A stretch of 64,000 bases of DNA, from positions 558,001-622,000 of the forward strand of contig CAVZKG010000001.1 of the NCBI GenBank assembly GCA_963775805.1. Direction: 5' to 3'. Within the stretch, counting starts at the first letter, position 1; every line of letters starts with the position of its first letter. This stretch comes from JAFAMB01 sp963775805 (lineage in GTDB: Bacteria > Verrucomicrobiota > Verrucomicrobiia > Chthoniobacterales > JAFAMB01). Of the stretch, positions 52,024 to 59,819 are shown one piece after another. The position numbers and the translations under genes are program-made. The notes below the pieces were generated by a model. The model worked only from the letters and a program-made list of their open reading frames with translations, was not told the origin of the DNA and did not search any database.

Positions 52024-52350
52024 CGTTTTTAAGGGGGGGTGATTACGGTTGTGCGAACATAGCAGTATTTGGTTGTTGCGTCATCGGATACAAATCGGGA
52101 TTCGCGTGGACCGCAACCGGACGCAGATACGTCATATAAGTCCTATATGACGTATACGGCGTATGAGCGGGCAAAACCGCTACCCGCAGAGATACAGATC
52201 GATCTAACGACTCGCTGCCTTTATTACTGTTCTCGACCAAAGAAATTCCTTGCCAAGCGAATAAGATCGATCTAAATGGAAAAATCCGTGCTGCTTCGCC
52301 TTTGATGTTCGGCGGCGTTTCCCGGTTATCTCCCCTTCTCTTGAACCTTC
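52024..52350. other. Divergent promoter region between DUF4432 and LacI genes
   Basis: The 327-bp gap contains an 11-bp perfect inverted repeat at 52128-52154 (listed separately) and a G-run (GGGGGGGTG) near 52032-52040, close to the epimerase start. No ORF here is convincing. Confidence 0.45.
52128..52154. promoter_or_regulatory. Perfect inverted repeat, possible operator or dispersed repeat
   Basis: TACGTCATATA (52128-52138) and TATATGACGTA (52144-52154) are perfect inverses around 5 bp. It lies between divergent DUF4432 and lacI-type genes and could be a regulator site. However, CATATAAGTCCTATATGAC-like sequences also occur as scattered intergenic repeats in related genomes, so a repeat origin is an equal possibility. 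Confidence 0.4.
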
Positions 52351-53382
52351 ATGGACGAGGCTTTCAAACAACGGGTAACACTTTTGGACATCGCCGCCGA
52401 CGCAGGCGTTTCGAGGGCTACTGTCTCGCTCGTTATCCGGAATGTGCCGACTGTCGCTGATTCCACGCGAAAACGGGTCCAGCGATCGATCAAACGCCTC
52501 GGGTACGTTTATCATCGCGCGGCTGCAAGCCTGCGAACTCAACAATCGCGCGCAGTCGGATTGATTGTCTCCGATATTACCAATCCGTTTTTTGCTGAGG
52601 TCATCGTCGCAATCGAAGAGCGTCTGGCAACCGCCCGGCTTGTGGCCCTTTTGGGCAACACATCGGAAGACCACGCAAAAGAGGCGCGGCTCCTGAACAC
52701 GATGAGCGAGTTCCCAGCAGACGGGATTCTGATCTGTCCGGCGCTCGGACGCGGCAATTCGTCCGCAACCACAGCGCCCCAACTACCGACCGTCGCGTTC
52801 GCACGGCGAATGCATGGGCTCGACTACGCTGGAGTCGACAATGCGCGGGGATCCTATCTCGCTGTAGAACATCTAGCCAAGCTCGGCAATCGACGCATTG
52901 CTTTCATCGGTGGAAATCCGCAGACGACTACTGGAGAGGAACGCATCGAAGGTTATCGGAACGCACTCAAGGCGCTCGGCCTCCAATTTGATCCCAACTT
53001 AGTGGTTGCGTGTTCGCCGACTCGACGCGGCGGATCGAATGGAATTCAACGCCTGTTGAGGCTGGTGAACCCACCAGGTGCGGCGGTTTGTTACAACGAC
53101 GTCGTCGCATTCGGGGCGATCGAAGCCCTGCAAAGCTCCGGGATCCGTCCTGGAAAAGAATTTGGAGTCGTTGGATTCAATAACGTCCCGGAAGCCGCGC
53201 AAACTCTACCTGCACTGACGACAGTCGACACCTCTCCGCACGAACTCGGGCGCACGGCGGCGGAATTGCTGCTGAAACGAATTGAGCAACGCAACTCCCC
53301 GATCCGCACTGTCATCCTCCAACCACGCTTAATTGTTCGGCAATCATGCGGAGCGGAGTCCAACGGAAAACTTCTGCTATGA
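52351..53382 (+). CDS. LacI-family transcriptional regulator
   Basis: Residues 9-55 form the LacI DNA-binding domain (VTLLDIAADAGVSRATVSLV, RSIKRLGYVYHRAAASLRTQ hinge). Residues 65-335 form the periplasmic-binding-protein-like sensor (AVGLIVSDITNPFFAEVIVA, GVVGFNNVPEAAQTLPALTT). Such proteins repress sugar catabolic operons until they bind an inducer. It sits first in a + strand run of oxidoreductase and CoA genes, 59 bp before the CoA transferase, so it probably controls this run and the divergent epimerase. The inducer is unknown; a sugar or sugar acid is likely. Confidence 0.93.
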   Translation: MDEAFKQRVTLLDIAADAGVSRATVSLVIRNVPTVADSTRKRVQRSIKRLGYVYHRAAASLRTQQSRAVGLIVSDITNPFFAEVIVAIEERLATARLVALLGNTSEDHAKEARLLNTMSEFPADGILICPALGRGNSSATTAPQLPTVAFARRMHGLDYAGVDNARGSYLAVEHLAKLGNRRIAFIGGNPQTTTGEERIEGYRNALKALGLQFDPNLVVACSPTRRGGSNGIQRLLRLVNPPGAAVCYNDVVAFGAIEALQSSGIRPGKEFGVVGFNNVPEAAQTLPALTTVDTSPHELGRTAAELLLKRIEQRNSPIRTVILQPRLIVRQSCGAESNGKLLL

Positions 53383-53441
53383 ACCAAGAGACCCAAAAAG
53401 CGATGGAGACCAGCGCGGCCGTACAAACTGTTTGATCCGTT

Positions 53442-55058
53442 ATGGTGAGATCCAAGGTTGTCCCAATTGAAACGATCGGCGAGCTTATTCCGGATGATGC
53501 TGTCGTGACTGTCAGCTCCTCAAGCGGTCTAGGATGCCCGGATGCCGCTCTCCGAGCGCTCGGCAATCATTTTCAAGAGAAAGGGTCTCCTCGAAATCTC
53601 ACGACGTTGCACCCGATTGCGGCCGGCGATATGTACGGGATTCAGGGAATCGATCATATCGCGCAACCCGGTCTTTTAAAACGCGTCATTGCGGGATCGT
53701 TCCCCAGCGGGCCGTCGAATATGCCGAGTCCAAAGATCTGGCAAATGATAATCGACAACCAGGTCCAGGCGTACAACGTCCCAAGCGGAATTCTGTTTCA
53801 TATGCACCGGGAATCCGCAGCGGGTCGTCCCGGCGTGCTCACAAAGGTTGGAATGGACACCTTCGTCGATCCAAACAGAAACGGGGCACGGATGAACGAA
53901 TGCGCTCCGCACGAAATCGTGCGACGAGTCCAATTCGAGGGAGAAGAATGGCTGTTTTTTCCGTCAATCCCGCCGGACGTCGCGATCATTCGAGCCACAA
54001 CTTCAGACGAGCGCGGGAATCTGACGATGGAACATGAAGGCGCCTATCTCGGAGCCCTCGATCAGGCACTTGCGGCACGGAACAACGGAGGAATTGTTAT
54101 TGCGCAGGTAAAACGTTTGACTGCGTTCGGTACACTTCGACCGCAGCAGGTCCGGGTACCCGGCATTCTGGTAGACTATGTGGTGATCGATCCTGAGCAA
54201 CAACAAACGACGCAGACCCCTTACAATCCGGCGATCAGCGGAGAAGTCTTTCGGCCGTTATGGGACTTCAAACCAATCGATTGGGGAACAGACAAAATTA
54301 TCGCACGCCGGGCCGCGCTCGAGCTCCATTCGGAGGACGTTGTGAATCTCGGCTTCGGAATATGCGCGCTCGTTCCCCGTATCCTGCTAGAGGAAAACCT
54401 GCATGGCGAAGTGACATGGGTGATCGAACAGGGAGCTGTTGGCGGAATGCCGTTGCTCGGATTTGCTTTCGGTTGCGCCTCAAATGCTGACGCAATTGTT
54501 GCTTCTCCCGACCAGTTCACATTCTTCCAGGGCGCCGGTTTCAACAGCAGTTGTCTTTCGTTTCTTCAGGTTGATCAGCACGGGAATGTGAATGTTTCGC
54601 GACTGGCTCTGCGGCCGCACGTCACAGCGGGATGCGGTGGATTTGTCGATATCACGGCCGCTGCCCCCGCGATTTTATTCTGCGGCTACTTCACGGCAGG
54701 CGGCCTCGATTTGCGCGTGGAAAATAATCAGCTCAGGATCGCTAAAGAAGGTAAGAACAAGAAATTTGTCCCTGAAGTGGAGCATGTCACATTCAGCGGA
54801 CGACGCGCGCGGGAGCAGAACCAACAGGCGCTCTACATAACTGAGCGCTGCGTGTTGAGCTTGGAGCCGGAAGGGCTAACGGTCGTCGAAATTGCGCCCG
54901 GAATCGACTTGAAACGGGATGTGCTTGCACAGGCGGATATTCCATTGCGCGTAAGTGAATCCTTGAAGGAAATGGACAGACGAATTTTCCAGCCGGAACC
55001 GTTCGGGCTCGAATTGAGACCACGTTCGATAAAATCTCACAAGCCAAAGCGTTCGTGA
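53442..55058 (+). CDS. Family I acyl-CoA:carboxylate CoA-transferase (YdiF/Pct-like)
   Basis: This 538-residue enzyme has fused alpha and beta CoA-transferase halves. Residues 1-260 carry the alpha part (VTVSSSSGLGCPDAALRALG, PRNLTTLHPIAAGDMYG). The beta part follows, with catalytic Glu329 in TWVIEQGAVGGMPLLG, matching the E(S/Q)GA(I/V)GG motif of propionate- and acetate-CoA transferases. It moves CoA between carboxylic acids through a glutamyl-CoA intermediate. Its place next to GMC oxidoreductases, a crotonase and an aldehyde dehydrogenase suggests that an acid produced from a sugar is activated as a CoA ester. The substrate is not visible. Confidence 0.9.
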   Translation: MVRSKVVPIETIGELIPDDAVVTVSSSSGLGCPDAALRALGNHFQEKGSPRNLTTLHPIAAGDMYGIQGIDHIAQPGLLKRVIAGSFPSGPSNMPSPKIWQMIIDNQVQAYNVPSGILFHMHRESAAGRPGVLTKVGMDTFVDPNRNGARMNECAPHEIVRRVQFEGEEWLFFPSIPPDVAIIRATTSDERGNLTMEHEGAYLGALDQALAARNNGGIVIAQVKRLTAFGTLRPQQVRVPGILVDYVVIDPEQQQTTQTPYNPAISGEVFRPLWDFKPIDWGTDKIIARRAALELHSEDVVNLGFGICALVPRILLEENLHGEVTWVIEQGAVGGMPLLGFAFGCASNADAIVASPDQFTFFQGAGFNSSCLSFLQVDQHGNVNVSRLALRPHVTAGCGGFVDITAAAPAILFCGYFTAGGLDLRVENNQLRIAKEGKNKKFVPEVEHVTFSGRRAREQNQQALYITERCVLSLEPEGLTVVEIAPGIDLKRDVLAQADIPLRVSESLKEMDRRIFQPEPFGLELRPRSIKSHKPKRS

Positions 55059-55126
55059 GTTTTCAAAAGAATTAGACCTAACTCGACAGGAACAGACCGT
55101 TTGAGATCGCTCACGATAATAAGGCG

Positions 55127-56560
55127 ATGAAGACTTACGATCTCGTCATCATTGGGACGGGTATGGGCGGCGGCGCTTTAGCCTACGGCCTGCGGAACTC
55201 TGGGCGTAAAATCCTGGTGCTCGAACGGGGCGACTACCTCCCTTCCGAGCCGGAGAACTGGAGCCCGGACGCCGTTTTTGCACAGACACGATATAAATCG
55301 AATGAAAAATGGTTCGACGAAAAAGGGGAACCATTCTCTCCAGGTGTCCACTATTTTGTTGGTGGTAACACCAAGGTTTATGGAGCAGCGCTTCAACGAT
55401 TGCGCAAAGAAGATTTCTCCGAAGTAGAACACGAAGAGGGTGTTTCCCCGGCATGGCCGATTTCGTACGAAGAACTCGAGCCGTACTATTGCCAAGCTGA
55501 AAAGATGCTATCAGTCCATGGCAAACCTGGGGACGACCCAACTGAACCGGCTCGGTCAGCTCCTTTTCCGTTTCCCGCGGTTCCTCATGAAACCTACCTC
55601 GAAGAGTTGAAGCGGCGCCTGGAGCAACAAGGACTCCATCCCTATTTTATTCCGCTCGGGATCGATCTCCGACCGGGCGGTCGATGCATCCGCTGCAAGA
55701 CTTGCGACGGGTTTCCATGCAAGGTGCTCGCGAAATCAGAAGCCGACGTTTCATGTGTCCGGCCTGCGCTCGAAGCAGGAAACATCGAACTGATGACGCG
55801 TGCACTTGTCCATCGGCTTATTTCGGATCGCAAAAAAATTACCGAAATCGAATTGGAACGTGACGGTCAAACAGTGCGGATCGGGGCTGAAACATTTGTG
55901 GTTGCCTGCGGCGCCGTCAACTCATCTGCATTGCTCCTGCGGTCGGCGTCGTCGGTCCACCCGAACGGGCTCGCTAATTCATCCGGTTTGGTCGGAAGAA
56001 ACTACATGGTGCACACGAATACAGCGTTGATGGCAATCAATCCACTGCGTGTGAATCCGACAGTCTTCCAAAAGACAATGGCAATCAATGACTTCTATTT
56101 CAAAGGGGAAAATGGTCACCGGTTTCCACTCGGAAATCTGCAACTCCTCGGCAAACTGCAGGCCGGCATGCTAACTGCCAACCAACGGCGGGTGCCAAAA
56201 ACGATCTTGCGTGAAGCCGCGCGGCGTAGCGTCGACTGGTGGGTCATGTCGGAAGATCTTCCTGATCCGGAAAACCGCGTGACGCTCGGAACCGATGGCA
56301 GAATTCAGGTACGATACAGGCCAAACAATCTGCGCGCGCACAACCGCTTAATTCAAGCCGGAAAGCGTATGCTGCAAAAAGCTGGATTCCCGATTGTGCT
56401 TATTCAACGAATGGGGATCGAGACGAACTCCCACCAGTGCGGTACGGCGCGGTTCGGAACCGACCCGGCGACTTCCGTACTCGATCCGTTATCGCGCAGC
56501 CACGACCTGCCCAACCTTTTCGTCGTGGATAGCTCCTTTTTCCTTCTTCCTCGGCCGTGA
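55127..56560 (+). CDS. GMC-family oxidoreductase, C-terminal frameshift
   Basis: This flavoprotein of the glucose-methanol-choline family has the FAD loop IIGTGMGGGALAYGL at residues 9-23 and the Glu that binds ribose in LVLERGDY. A ferredoxin-like CIRCKTCDGFPCK segment follows near residue 188, and HQCGTARFGTDPATSVLDP near the end contains the active-site His. The open frame stops at DSSFFLLPRP. One missing base in the run CTCCTTTTTCCTTC (about 56535-56550) shifts the frame; the expected ending PSSSAVNPALTIAAQALR, with the catalytic Asn region, is readable in the next frame to TAG at 56626-56628. The intact gene would span 55127-56628. This may be a true frameshift or a base-call error. No signal peptide. 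Confidence 0.85.
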   Translation: MKTYDLVIIGTGMGGGALAYGLRNSGRKILVLERGDYLPSEPENWSPDAVFAQTRYKSNEKWFDEKGEPFSPGVHYFVGGNTKVYGAALQRLRKEDFSEVEHEEGVSPAWPISYEELEPYYCQAEKMLSVHGKPGDDPTEPARSAPFPFPAVPHETYLEELKRRLEQQGLHPYFIPLGIDLRPGGRCIRCKTCDGFPCKVLAKSEADVSCVRPALEAGNIELMTRALVHRLISDRKKITEIELERDGQTVRIGAETFVVACGAVNSSALLLRSASSVHPNGLANSSGLVGRNYMVHTNTALMAINPLRVNPTVFQKTMAINDFYFKGENGHRFPLGNLQLLGKLQAGMLTANQRRVPKTILREAARRSVDWWVMSEDLPDPENRVTLGTDGRIQVRYRPNNLRAHNRLIQAGKRMLQKAGFPIVLIQRMGIETNSHQCGTARFGTDPATSVLDPLSRSHDLPNLFVVDSSFFLLPRP

Positions 56561-56697
56561 ATCCAGCATTGACAATTGCCGCACAAGCGCTTCGTGTCGC
56601 CGACCATCTTGAGGGACAACACAGCTAGCCTCTCCGAAATAGCAAGTGTCCCTCGGACAAGCACCCTAACAAAATAAACGATCGTAAACCACTCCCC

Positions 56698-58962
56698 ATG
56701 GCAACAGCCCCTTCCCGTCGCACTTTGACGGCATTGAATGAGACCGAAGCCGAAATCCTGGAGGTCCTTTTCGAACATCTGTTTCCGGCCGATGAAAATG
56801 GGCCCGGCGCAACCGCGATCGGAGTGCTGCAATACCTTGATCGCGCGCTAGGAGGCCCATACGCCCAGCATCTTGAGACCTACCGCCTGGGTGTCATCGC
56901 CCTTAATCGCGAGGCTCTTTCGCAATATGGATTCGAATTCCTCAGCCTGAACGCCCAACAACAAAGGCACTTGATCGCCCTTCTGGAAGCCGGTCTCGCA
57001 TACCAATTTCGCGCAGTCCCCCCCAAGACCTTTTTCGAATTGGCTAGATCGCACCTGCAGGAGGGCCTCTTCTCCGACCCGATCTATGGTGGAAATCGCG
57101 ACAAATCAGGTTGGAGAATTCTGGGGCATCCCGGAGTCTGGCTTGAGAACAGTGCCGAAGAAAATCTGTCCGAAAAACCAGCGGACAAAGGGGGCGAAAT
57201 CCGATCGCTCGCTGACCTGCAATTTTCACGCGGGACGCCTCAGATAAACATGCGGATTCTGGATCCTCATAGCGGCGACAATGATCCGGCTTCGGAGGCG
57301 GATATTCTCATTGTCGGCACAGGCACAGTCGGTTCGGTTGTTGCACCTATTTTTGCCAAAGCAGGACTTAAAGTGGTTGCACTGGAACCTGGCCCTTACC
57401 GCACGCAAGCCGACTATCTTCCGGACGAACTTGGCGCAACTTACTATTGCCGGGCGAACATGGGCCCGAAGTTCCTGAGTGAAATTCCCCGCTGGCGGCG
57501 AAACGCCGGGGAACCGACCCAGGAAGCGACATTTTCACTTGGCCGTATGATGAACAGCGTTGGCGGTTCGATCATCCACTATGGTGGCTGGTTGCGCCGG
57601 TTTCATCCGCACCATCTGCACATGTTGACCTATGTCAAAGAGCGATGGGGTACCGCATCACTCCCGGACGGCTGCACCCTGGCCGATTGGCCGGTCGACT
57701 ATGAAGAACTCGAGCCGTACTACACGCTTCTCGAGCACGAAATCGGAATTGCAGGGGACGAGTCGAACCCGTTCATCACGCGAAGCAAGCCACTGCCAAT
57801 GCCTCCGATGCGCTCTTTCCGATTGGGTGAATTGTATAGACAAACCACGGAGAAAATGGGGTTTCACCCGCACCCGGTCGCAGTGGGGGTCAATACGATC
57901 CCGTACCGAAATCGTCCCGCAACCACCTACTGCGCCTGGAGTAACGGCTTCGGGTCGTATACCGGTGACAAATGGGATCCGTCGCTAACTTCGATTCCCG
58001 AAGCTCTCGCGACCGGTAACCTGGATCTCAGAACCCATTGCCGGGTCCTCCGGATTCAAACCGGTTCGAATGGGCGCGTGACAGGCGCTGAATACATCGA
58101 TCCGCAGGGACAGCGCCGTTTTCAGAAAGCACGCGTCGTGATTCTTTCCGCATACACGTTCGAAAACCTCCGGCTCCTGTTTCTTTCGGGCGATTCAAAA
58201 CATCCCTCAGGACTCGGCAACAACTGCGGCCAGCTCGGCAAATATTTCATGACGAAGATGTTTGCGCACGTGGATGGCTTTTTCCCAAATACCATCTTCA
58301 ATCGGCACACAGGCCCCGCCGCTCAAGGGATTGTCCTGGACGACTTTTTCTCGCCTGATTTTGATTCTATGAAGCACGGGTTTGTTGGCGGCGCCACTCT
58401 TGGCGCAGAGCAACAGTTTCTGCCGATCCAGATCAGCCGCGAAGCGCTTCCGGCCGATGTCCAACGTTGGGGCAAACCGTACAAGGATCACCTTCGTCAG
58501 TGGCAGAATTTCGGCGTCGTCCGCATCCAGCCCGATACTCTCTCTTACACCAATAACTTTGTGGACCTTGACCCCAACTTCCGGGACAGAAGCGGGATCG
58601 GAGACCCTGTTTTGCGAATCACATATGACCTGCGAGAGAATGAGAATCGTCTCGCGGATTGGATGGAAACGAAGGCGGAAGAAATTCTTCGTGCCATGGG
58701 CGCAACGAAAACATGGCGAGGTGAACGGTTCACTGGAGTTGGCAGCAGTCATGATTTTGGCGGCGCCCGGATGGGAACAAACCCCGAGACCAGCGTTCTG
58801 GATCCGGAACTCGAGGTGCACGACACATCCGGATTGTTTGTATTTAGCGGGGCCGCCTTTCCGACCTGCCCGGGAATCAACCCGACATTGAGTTTGCTCG
58901 CTCTGGTTTACCGGGCTGCCGAGAGATTAGCTGAACGCCTTTCCAAAGGAGAAAAAAGATGA
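56698..58962 (+). CDS. GMC oxidoreductase fused to a gluconate 2-dehydrogenase subunit-3 domain
   Basis: Residues 10-160 form a Gluconate_2-dh3 domain (ETEAEILEVLFEHLFPADEN, LIALLEAGLAYQFRAVPP) with no Tat signal, so it should be cytoplasmic. Residues 200-754 form a GMC flavoprotein: FAD loop ILIVGTGTVGSVVAP at 204-218, GRMMNSVGGSIIHYGGWLRR, GSSHDFGGARMGTNPETSVL with the active-site His, and AFPTCPGINPTLSLLALVYR with the catalytic Asn. In sugar dehydrogenases of the glucoside 3-dehydrogenase and gluconate 2-dehydrogenase type the two parts are separate subunits. Here they are one chain. It overlaps the crotonase gene by 4 bp. It probably oxidises a sugar or glycoside hydroxyl; the acceptor is unknown. 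Confidence 0.9.
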   Translation: MATAPSRRTLTALNETEAEILEVLFEHLFPADENGPGATAIGVLQYLDRALGGPYAQHLETYRLGVIALNREALSQYGFEFLSLNAQQQRHLIALLEAGLAYQFRAVPPKTFFELARSHLQEGLFSDPIYGGNRDKSGWRILGHPGVWLENSAEENLSEKPADKGGEIRSLADLQFSRGTPQINMRILDPHSGDNDPASEADILIVGTGTVGSVVAPIFAKAGLKVVALEPGPYRTQADYLPDELGATYYCRANMGPKFLSEIPRWRRNAGEPTQEATFSLGRMMNSVGGSIIHYGGWLRRFHPHHLHMLTYVKERWGTASLPDGCTLADWPVDYEELEPYYTLLEHEIGIAGDESNPFITRSKPLPMPPMRSFRLGELYRQTTEKMGFHPHPVAVGVNTIPYRNRPATTYCAWSNGFGSYTGDKWDPSLTSIPEALATGNLDLRTHCRVLRIQTGSNGRVTGAEYIDPQGQRRFQKARVVILSAYTFENLRLLFLSGDSKHPSGLGNNCGQLGKYFMTKMFAHVDGFFPNTIFNRHTGPAAQGIVLDDFFSPDFDSMKHGFVGGATLGAEQQFLPIQISREALPADVQRWGKPYKDHLRQWQNFGVVRIQPDTLSYTNNFVDLDPNFRDRSGIGDPVLRITYDLRENENRLADWMETKAEEILRAMGATKTWRGERFTGVGSSHDFGGARMGTNPETSVLDPELEVHDTSGLFVFSGAAFPTCPGINPTLSLLALVYRAAERLAERLSKGEKR

Positions 58963-59729
58963 GTGACACTAGCAAAGTAAAATTCGAGATCCGCGGCGCG
59001 ATCGCTCGAATAACACTGGATCGCCCTGAGAAATTGAACGCTCTGGATCCGGAAATGTTGGCCGCAGTTGAACACTCCATCGGCGAAGTAGAAAAATCCC
59101 ACGAGGTCCGAGTGGTCATTCTCGAGTCCACCGGCGAAAAAGCATTTTGCGTGGGAGCAGACATCCTTGCTTGGACAGCGCTTTCGCCGCTCCAGATGTG
59201 GGCTGAATGGATCCGGCGAGGTCATCGAATTTTTGACCGGCTTGAACGCACGCGACAACCGGTGGTCTGTGCGATTCAGGGATTCGCTTTGGGGGGCGGA
59301 CTCGAGATCGCATTGGCATGCGACGTCAGAATCGCCGCCGATTCGGCACGGTTCGCGATGCCGGAAGTCAAACTCGGCACGATCCCCGGCTGGGGCGGGA
59401 CAACCCGGTTGCCCCGACTCATAGGGAGTTCGCGTGCAAAACAGATGATTTTTACGGGAGATCAGATTACTGCCGAAGTCGCCGAGCGCTGGGGTCTGAT
59501 CAACGAATTCGTCCCCTCCAATGCGCTTCGAGATCGGGTCACAGCGATTGCAGAATCGATTTGTACCAATGCACCGATTGCCGTGCAGACAGCCAAGCAG
59601 TTGATCGCTGACCCTGGCATGGGAATGTTCGAATCGCTCGCTTCGGCCACAAACGCTTTTACCGAAGATGCGAAGGAAGGACTCGCTTCTTTTCGCGAGA
59701 AACGCCCCCCACAGTTCAAAGGGCGTTAG
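58959..59729 (+). CDS. Enoyl-CoA hydratase/isomerase (crotonase) family protein
   Basis: This 256-residue crotonase-fold protein starts by overlapping the GMC gene (ATGA). The oxyanion-hole motifs are EKAFCVGADILAWTALSPLQ and IQGFALGGGLEIALACDVRI, and PEVKLGTIPGWGGTTRLPRL includes the usual active-site region; the catalytic Glu at the first hydratase position appears to be replaced (GTIPGWGGT carries no Glu before Pro). Exact chemistry (hydratase, isomerase, C-C hydrolase or lyase) is therefore open. An acyl-CoA substrate supplied by the CoA transferase of the same group is likely. Confidence 0.88.
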   Translation: MSDTSKVKFEIRGAIARITLDRPEKLNALDPEMLAAVEHSIGEVEKSHEVRVVILESTGEKAFCVGADILAWTALSPLQMWAEWIRRGHRIFDRLERTRQPVVCAIQGFALGGGLEIALACDVRIAADSARFAMPEVKLGTIPGWGGTTRLPRLIGSSRAKQMIFTGDQITAEVAERWGLINEFVPSNALRDRVTAIAESICTNAPIAVQTAKQLIADPGMGMFESLASATNAFTEDAKEGLASFREKRPPQFKGR

Positions 59730-59771
59730 CCCGCAAATTTTCGGGCTGAAGAGCCGCCCGGAAGGCGGCTC
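59728..59771. repeat. Double-hairpin intergenic repeat, copy 2
   Basis: AGCCCG (59728-59733) pairs with CGGGCT (59742-59747) around CAAATTTT; then GAGCCGCC (59751-59758) pairs with GGCGGCTC (59764-59771), followed by GGGAGA. Read on the + strand the order and bases match the minus-strand reading of 14274-14345. It lies in the gap between the crotonase and the aldehyde dehydrogenase and may cut the operon in two or act as an attenuator or processing site. Confidence 0.75.
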
Positions 59772-59819
59772 GGGAGAATAACAGAATTTGAATATTCAAT
59801 TTCGGACAGAGGACAGCAA

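Noticed and set aside
52043..52275. Short ORFs rich in Ser-Tyr-Met-Thr-Tyr across the LacI promoter
   Set aside because: Produced by the TATATGACGTA inverted repeat; both strands are open, which is typical of repeat DNA rather than a gene.
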